A stretch of DNA of 9,267 nt, from NCBI GenBank assembly GCA_934754775.1, contig CAKVIM010000033.1:1-9267 (forward strand), written 5' to 3'. Source of the DNA: an uncultured Candidatus Melainabacteria bacterium (GTDB taxonomy: Bacteria; Cyanobacteriota; Vampirovibrionia; Gastranaerophilales; Gastranaerophilaceae). Under the pieces are notes generated by a model. It saw only the letters and a list, made by a program, of their open reading frames with translations, ran no database searches and was not told where the DNA came from. Each line of letters starts with the position of its first letter. Position 1 is the stretch's first letter. Below, in pieces: positions 6,740 through 9,267 of this stretch. The position numbers were made by a program, and so were the translations under genes.

Positions 6740-6761
6740 CAACACAATAAGTATTGTGTTG
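6740..6761. promoter_or_regulatory. Perfect palindrome, candidate operator (copy 1)
   Basis: Arms CAACACAATA and TATTGTGTTG (10 bp each) are perfectly complementary around a 2-base spacer AG. This two-fold symmetry on the scale of two helical turns is typical of a binding site for a dimeric DNA-binding protein. Including the next two bases it matches the copy at 6958-6981 in 21 of 24 positions. Confidence 0.6.
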
Positions 6762-6802
6762 TAAGTCGTAAAAAGCCTATTTTTTCAAACAAATATTGAA
6801 AG

Positions 6803-6831
6803 TTGCCCAAAATAACTCTACATAATATAAT
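6803..6831 (+). promoter_or_regulatory. Possible plus-strand promoter in the junction
   Basis: TTGCCC (6803-6808) and a perfect TATAAT (6826-6831) are separated by 17 bases on the plus strand. No plus-strand gene follows, so a product could only be a short RNA or antisense transcript into the recombinase gene. In AT-rich DNA such matches arise by chance, so this is tentative. Confidence 0.25.
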
Positions 6832-6892
6832 ACCGAAATTTGAGCATGATAATGTAATATTTCGAGTATTTTGGGGGATAATTTACTCTATT

Positions 6893-6919
6893 TATAGTAG
6901 ATTAAGATTTGCTACTATA
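6893..6919. repeat. Inverted repeat with 8-bp arms in the junction
   Basis: TATAGTAG (6893-6900) and CTACTATA (6912-6919) are perfectly complementary across 11 bases. The overall size (27 bp, inverted arms around a central spacer) is similar to a tyrosine recombinase core site, though the spacer is longer than the usual 6-8 bases. It could also be an operator. Confidence 0.45.
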
Positions 6920-6956
6920 TGGTAAAATTGTTTAAAGGTGTAATTTTTGCATACTT

Positions 6957-6980
6957 ACAACACAATACTTATAGTGTTGT
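6957..6980. promoter_or_regulatory. Near-perfect palindrome, candidate operator (copy 2)
   Basis: Arms ACAACACAATA and TATAGTGTTGT (11 bp each, one mismatch) flank a 2-base spacer CT. It is a near-copy of the 6740-6761 palindrome in the same orientation and lies 36 bases beyond the stop codon of the recombinase gene. Confidence 0.6.
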
Positions 6981-7016
6981 ACCTTAAAATGTGTTGAATT
7001 GGGCGTTTTTACTCAA

Positions 7017-7559
7017 TTACAGGATAAAATTATTATAACTTTCATCAATTATATCTTGGTCAATTCCAATGTATCGGAGAGTAACCTGTGGAGAATAGTG
7101 ATTAAATATTTTCTGCAAAACCGCAACATCCTTGAATTTCTGATAATGGTGATATCCGAAAGTTTTTCTAAGTGTATGTGTTCCAACTCGGTATTCAATT
7201 CCCGCTTTTTTGCAAGCAGCATTTATTATTCGATAGCATTGTGTGCGCTCCATTCTATTTCCAAACATAGATAGAAACAACGGCTCATTCAAGGCTCGAT
7301 TTTTAGTGAAGATTTCAAACAAAGGTTTTAATTTTGCGTTAATCGGAAACCGTTTGTACTTGTTCGTTTTCTTTTCGATAATATTGATATAACTCTTACC
7401 CTTAACATCACTAACATCCAAATTCAAAATATCCGAAATTCTTAAACCGCAATTCGTGCCGACCGTAAACATTAATAAATCCCTAAGCCCCTGTTTCCTC
7501 AAAATCCCCTCAATTTTTCTTAAATCCTTTTTACTTCTAATTGGTTCTACAATGTTCAT
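7017..7559 (-). CDS. Minimal tyrosine recombinase/integrase (catalytic domain only)
   Basis: This phage-integrase-family recombinase would cut and rejoin DNA through a 3'-phosphotyrosine. At 180 residues it is about half the length of a standard integrase. The whole protein corresponds to the catalytic domain, and both the arm-binding and the SAM-like core-binding N-terminal domains are missing. The catalytic set is complete: Arg40 in C-G-L-R-I-S-D, Lys63 or Lys64 before the K-R-F-P-I strand, H128-T-L-R131, His154 and the nucleophile Tyr163 in T-L-R-Y-I-G. It is therefore probably active. AGAAAGGA (complement of 7570-7577) is 10 bases before the ATG. It starts 39 bases after the gpG-like gene and lies next to the repeat-rich junction. 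Short recombinases of this kind are known from phages and conjugative elements. Whether it integrates this prophage or does another job, such as dimer resolution or inversion, cannot be read from sequence. Confidence 0.92.
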   Translation of the reverse strand: MNIVEPIRSKKDLRKIEGILRKQGLRDLLMFTVGTNCGLRISDILNLDVSDVKGKSYINIIEKKTNKYKRFPINAKLKPLFEIFTKNRALNEPLFLSMFGNRMERTQCYRIINAACKKAGIEYRVGTHTLRKTFGYHHYQKFKDVAVLQKIFNHYSPQVTLRYIGIDQDIIDESYNNFIL

Positions 7560-7598
7560 AATTCTTAATTCCTTTCTCTTAATTCCAACACCCCCTTT

Positions 7599-8051
7599 TT
7601 ACTTTAAAAAGTCCTCAACTTCAGCAATGATTTCCTCAAAATTATCATCAGTTAACTTCAAATACGGTCTTGCAGGGATTGTTGTTTTCTTGTTTTTGCC
7701 TGCTTGTCCTCCGAGTTGGTGGATTGCTGCGTAGGCTAGGTTTGAGCCGATAACGGCTGAATTGTCATCGTAAGCAGTTGAAACAGAAGAAGCGAGTTGA
7801 CCTGAAACTTGCAGAATTTGTCCGGGGTATTTGCCGATTTTTTGTCGTTGCTTTTTTGTTGTTTCAGATAAATCAACCCATTTGTCAGGTCTGCCCTCAT
7901 CTTTGAAATTATCCTCTGTTGCCGTAGCCATAATTCCTGCAATGTTTTTCATCAGAGGACGAAGGTTCTCACCTCGACTTGCAAGTTCTTGCAAGCGTGT
8001 CAGAACCTCCTTGTTATCTATTTTTATTTCAATCGGTTTATTGTCTGCCAT
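7599..8051 (-). CDS. Mu gpG-like virion morphogenesis (tail completion) protein
   Basis: The protein matches the phage virion morphogenesis family (PF05069; Mu gpG, P2 gpS-like), which acts in tail completion or head-tail joining of contractile-tailed phages. It has 150 residues, the usual length. Family signatures are visible in order: the N-F-x-D-E-G-R-P-D-K-W block (48-58), L-S-x-x-T (61-65), I-L-x-V-S-G-Q-L-x-S-S (79-89), V-I-G-S-N-L-x-Y-A-A-I-H-Q-L-G-G (100-115) and I-P-A-R-P-Y-L (125-131). The ATG at 8051 is chosen over a TTG 11 codons upstream. It overlaps the end of the methyltransferase gene by 14 bases, and no strong ribosome binding site precedes it, so translation is probably coupled to the methyltransferase. 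It appears full-length and intact. Confidence 0.93.
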   Translation of the reverse strand: MADNKPIEIKIDNKEVLTRLQELASRGENLRPLMKNIAGIMATATEDNFKDEGRPDKWVDLSETTKKQRQKIGKYPGQILQVSGQLASSVSTAYDDNSAVIGSNLAYAAIHQLGGQAGKNKKTTIPARPYLKLTDDNFEEIIAEVEDFLK

Positions 8052-8856
8052 TTTTAAAATTTTCAGTAATTGGATAATTTGCAATCAAAAGTTCTTTATA
8101 AATCTTATTTGTCCTATCTGTTCCTTGTCGGTTATTGATGCCGTTTTGTCGTTCAACTTCAACCATTTCAAAATCTTTGTACAATTCTCTGATTTTTGGT
8201 GAATCATCGTAAGACAGTAGAAAACGCCCTTTGATACCTTTTAAAACATCTCTTAAACGCTCGTGTTCAAAATCTTCAGTTGAAGTTACTGCGTAGCCAC
8301 AACCTTTTGAATACGGTGGATCGCAATAGAAAAATGCTTCTTCGCAGTCATATTGTTTAATCAATTTTTCAAAATCTCTATTTTCAATCATTACTTTGTC
8401 TAAACGTTCATGAATTGCATCAATTTTTGCTAGAACATTTTTTAGAGATTTGCAAGCTCCGCCACTAGAGCGTTTTACTGTTCCAAAAGTATCGCCACGA
8501 CCACCAAACGAACGTGTAATCAGAAAATAAAATTGGACTGCTCGTTGAATATCCGTAATAAATGTCCCATTCAAAAATTGGAAAAATAATTCTCGTGAAC
8601 CTAATAAATACTTAAATTCTTCCTTAAAGGCATTTGGGTGATATTTTACAATTCTGAAAAGGTTTACAAGTCTGCCATCAAGGTCGTTGTAGATTTCTAA
8701 ATCTGCCCATTTATCTTTGTAAAACAAAACCCAAGCACCACCGCCAAAAGGTTCAACGTATGATTTTATATCTTTCGGTATTAGCGGTGCGATTGTTTTT
8801 CTAAGCAATCTTTTACCGCCAACCCAATTAATCAATGATTTTTTATCAATAGTCAT
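8038..8856 (-). CDS. D12-class DNA N6-adenine methyltransferase (Dam-like, phage)
   Basis: The enzyme would transfer a methyl group from S-adenosylmethionine to the N6 of adenine in a short DNA site. The motif order marks the alpha-class D12 family (PF02086): W-V-G-G-K-R (11-16), V-E-P-F-G-G-G (34-40, AdoMet binding), N-D-L-D (57-60), and the catalytic D-P-P-Y (179-182) preceded by F-F-Y-C. At 272 residues it is full-length. The target is probably GATC by family precedent, but this is not shown by the sequence. AGGAG lies 6 bases before the ATG. No restriction endonuclease is next to it, so it is an orphan enzyme whose likely role is to protect phage DNA from host restriction or to influence phage gene control. 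It sits between the gpF- and gpG-like genes and overlaps the latter by 14 bases. Confidence 0.93.
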   Translation of the reverse strand: MTIDKKSLINWVGGKRLLRKTIAPLIPKDIKSYVEPFGGGAWVLFYKDKWADLEIYNDLDGRLVNLFRIVKYHPNAFKEEFKYLLGSRELFFQFLNGTFITDIQRAVQFYFLITRSFGGRGDTFGTVKRSSGGACKSLKNVLAKIDAIHERLDKVMIENRDFEKLIKQYDCEEAFFYCDPPYSKGCGYAVTSTEDFEHERLRDVLKGIKGRFLLSYDDSPKIRELYKDFEMVEVERQNGINNRQGTDRTNKIYKELLIANYPITENFKNGRQ

Positions 8857-8898
8857 ATTAACTCCTAAATATTATTCAATAGCCGTTCAAAGTGTGTT

Positions 8899-9267
8899 TT
8901 AATCTACTAAACCAGAAGATGGATTATGCGACCAACCGACATCAGGTGCAATTTTTTTGCCTGTAAGTGGGTCTGTATAGACTGTAACAGATTTATATTC
9001 GCCTGATTTTTTAGATACAAGATGCATTTCATCACTTAATGCACCATCCGAAGAATTTGGTAAAATATCAAGAGAATCAAGATTTTTCTGTGAGCGAGCA
9101 ACTACTCGACATCTGCAATTCCAACCGTTCGGTGGATAAAATGCACTCCAAAACGGATCATCGTATCTGAAAACTAAACCGTTAAGCATTGCGTGTTCAG
9201 GTCTTGTGGAAGAATCCATAACGGCAACGTATTCCCAGTATGGTCGATTGTCGACATTATCAAGTTG
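8899..9267 (-). CDS. Mu gpF/SPP1 gp7-like head morphogenesis protein, C-terminal part (cut by window edge)
   Basis: The open frame runs to the right edge without a start; 122 residues are visible. A methionine at 9219 is internal, because the 16 codons upstream of it read on with family-like residues (Y-W-E-Y-V-A-V-M-D). The hallmark of the phage head morphogenesis family (PF04233) is clear: D-S-S-T-R-P-E-H-A-M-L-N-G, D-D-P-F-W, then P-P-N-G-W-N-C-R-C-R-V with the paired cysteines. It ends with a D-V-G-W-S-H-N-P-S segment typical of Mu gpF-type C-termini. These proteins are minor head components needed for capsid assembly, usually encoded just after the portal gene, which would lie outside the window to the right. 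The methyltransferase gene starts 42 bases downstream. Confidence 0.95.
   Translation of the reverse strand, partial: QLDNVDNRPYWEYVAVMDSSTRPEHAMLNGLVFRYDDPFWSAFYPPNGWNCRCRVVARSQKNLDSLDILPNSSDGALSDEMHLVSKKSGEYKSVTVYTDPLTGKKIAPDVGWSHNPSSGLVD

Larger units (their letters stand above)
6682..7016. other. Gene-free junction between pilT and the prophage recombinase
   Basis: These 335 bases are AT-rich and contain no tRNA and no supported gene. They hold the putative pilT promoter, two related palindromes (6740-6761 and 6957-6980), a third inverted repeat (6893-6919), a 6-bp inverted repeat TTTCAA/TTGAAA (6783-6788 and 6796-6801), and a 13-base direct repeat, TATAYGGTAAAAT (6726-6738 and 6916-6928, one difference). 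A tyrosine recombinase gene ends at 7017, so an attachment site is expected here, but its core cannot be identified without the other prophage end or an uninterrupted relative. Confidence 0.6.
7017..9267 (-). mobile_element. End of a Mu-like prophage or prophage remnant (continues past the right edge)
   Basis: Four consecutive minus-strand genes encode phage functions: gpF-like head morphogenesis, D12 adenine methyltransferase, gpG-like virion morphogenesis and a tyrosine recombinase. Spacing is tight (42 bases, a 14-base overlap, 39 bases), suggesting one late transcript. The left limit is set at the end of the recombinase because the next gene, pilT, is chromosomal. The true boundary lies somewhere in 6682-7016. 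The usual next genes of a Mu-type head module (protease/scaffold, major capsid) are absent on this side. Confidence 0.8.

Noticed and set aside
6682..7016. tRNA gene as the prophage attachment target
   Set aside because: The segment is too AT-rich and shows no cloverleaf arms or T-loop signature.
7736..7942. Minus-strand open frame of 68 codons inside the gpG-like gene
   Set aside because: It is another frame of a gene with strong family motifs and has no start signal of its own.
8052..8084. TTG start adding 11 residues to the gpG-like protein
   Set aside because: The ATG at 8051 matches the usual family N-terminus and gives a compact overlap with the methyltransferase gene.
1..9267. CRISPR array, restriction endonuclease, toxin-antitoxin pair or retron
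   Set aside because: No regularly spaced direct repeats were seen, and no gene carries the corresponding protein motifs; the methyltransferase has no partner nuclease in the window.

Overview
This is a low-GC bacterial window in which every credible gene lies on the minus strand. It has two parts. The left part (about 1-6681) is a chromosomal cluster headed by a type IV pilus retraction ATPase (PilT). The right part (about 7017-9267) is the end of a Mu-like prophage or prophage remnant. The organism is not certain. The AT-rich sequence, the PilT, a Sec signal peptide and the repeated Shine-Dalgarno AGAAAGGA would fit a host-associated lineage such as the Gastranaerophilales (non-photosynthetic Cyanobacteriota of animal guts). 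That placement is an inference, and no rRNA or other marker is present to settle it.

Right part, in transcription order from the right edge: the C-terminal part of a Mu gpF/SPP1 gp7-like head morphogenesis protein (cut by the window edge), a D12-class DNA adenine methyltransferase, a Mu gpG-like virion morphogenesis/tail completion protein whose start overlaps the methyltransferase, and a minimal catalytic-domain tyrosine recombinase. gpF-gpG is a familiar Mu-type pair. Here the methyltransferase sits between them, and the recombinase follows where scaffold, protease and capsid genes would be expected. The phage module stops there, so this is either the end of an integrated phage or a truncated remnant.

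Junction (6682-7016): 335 bases without a gene lie between the recombinase and pilT. They hold three inverted repeats, two of which are near-copies of one 22-24 bp palindrome, and a 13-bp direct repeat. One palindrome lies next to the putative pilT promoter. The segment is the obvious place for an attachment site and/or operators.

Left part, in transcription order: pilT, a membrane protein with a beta-rich C-terminal domain, a small DUF4870-like membrane protein, a hairpin that looks like an intrinsic terminator, an unrecognised soluble helical protein, a DUF4013-like and a DUF2157-like polytopic membrane protein, and a secreted protein of 546 residues built from two copies of an approximately 115-residue unit. 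After a 187-bp intergenic region with GC-rich repeat-like DNA comes the start of a second gene whose first 11 residues are identical to those of the secreted protein, so this is a tandem paralogous family. Short spacings suggest co-transcription, although the hairpin at 4611-4640 may divide the set. Apart from PilT, no member of the left cluster has a function that can be read from sequence.
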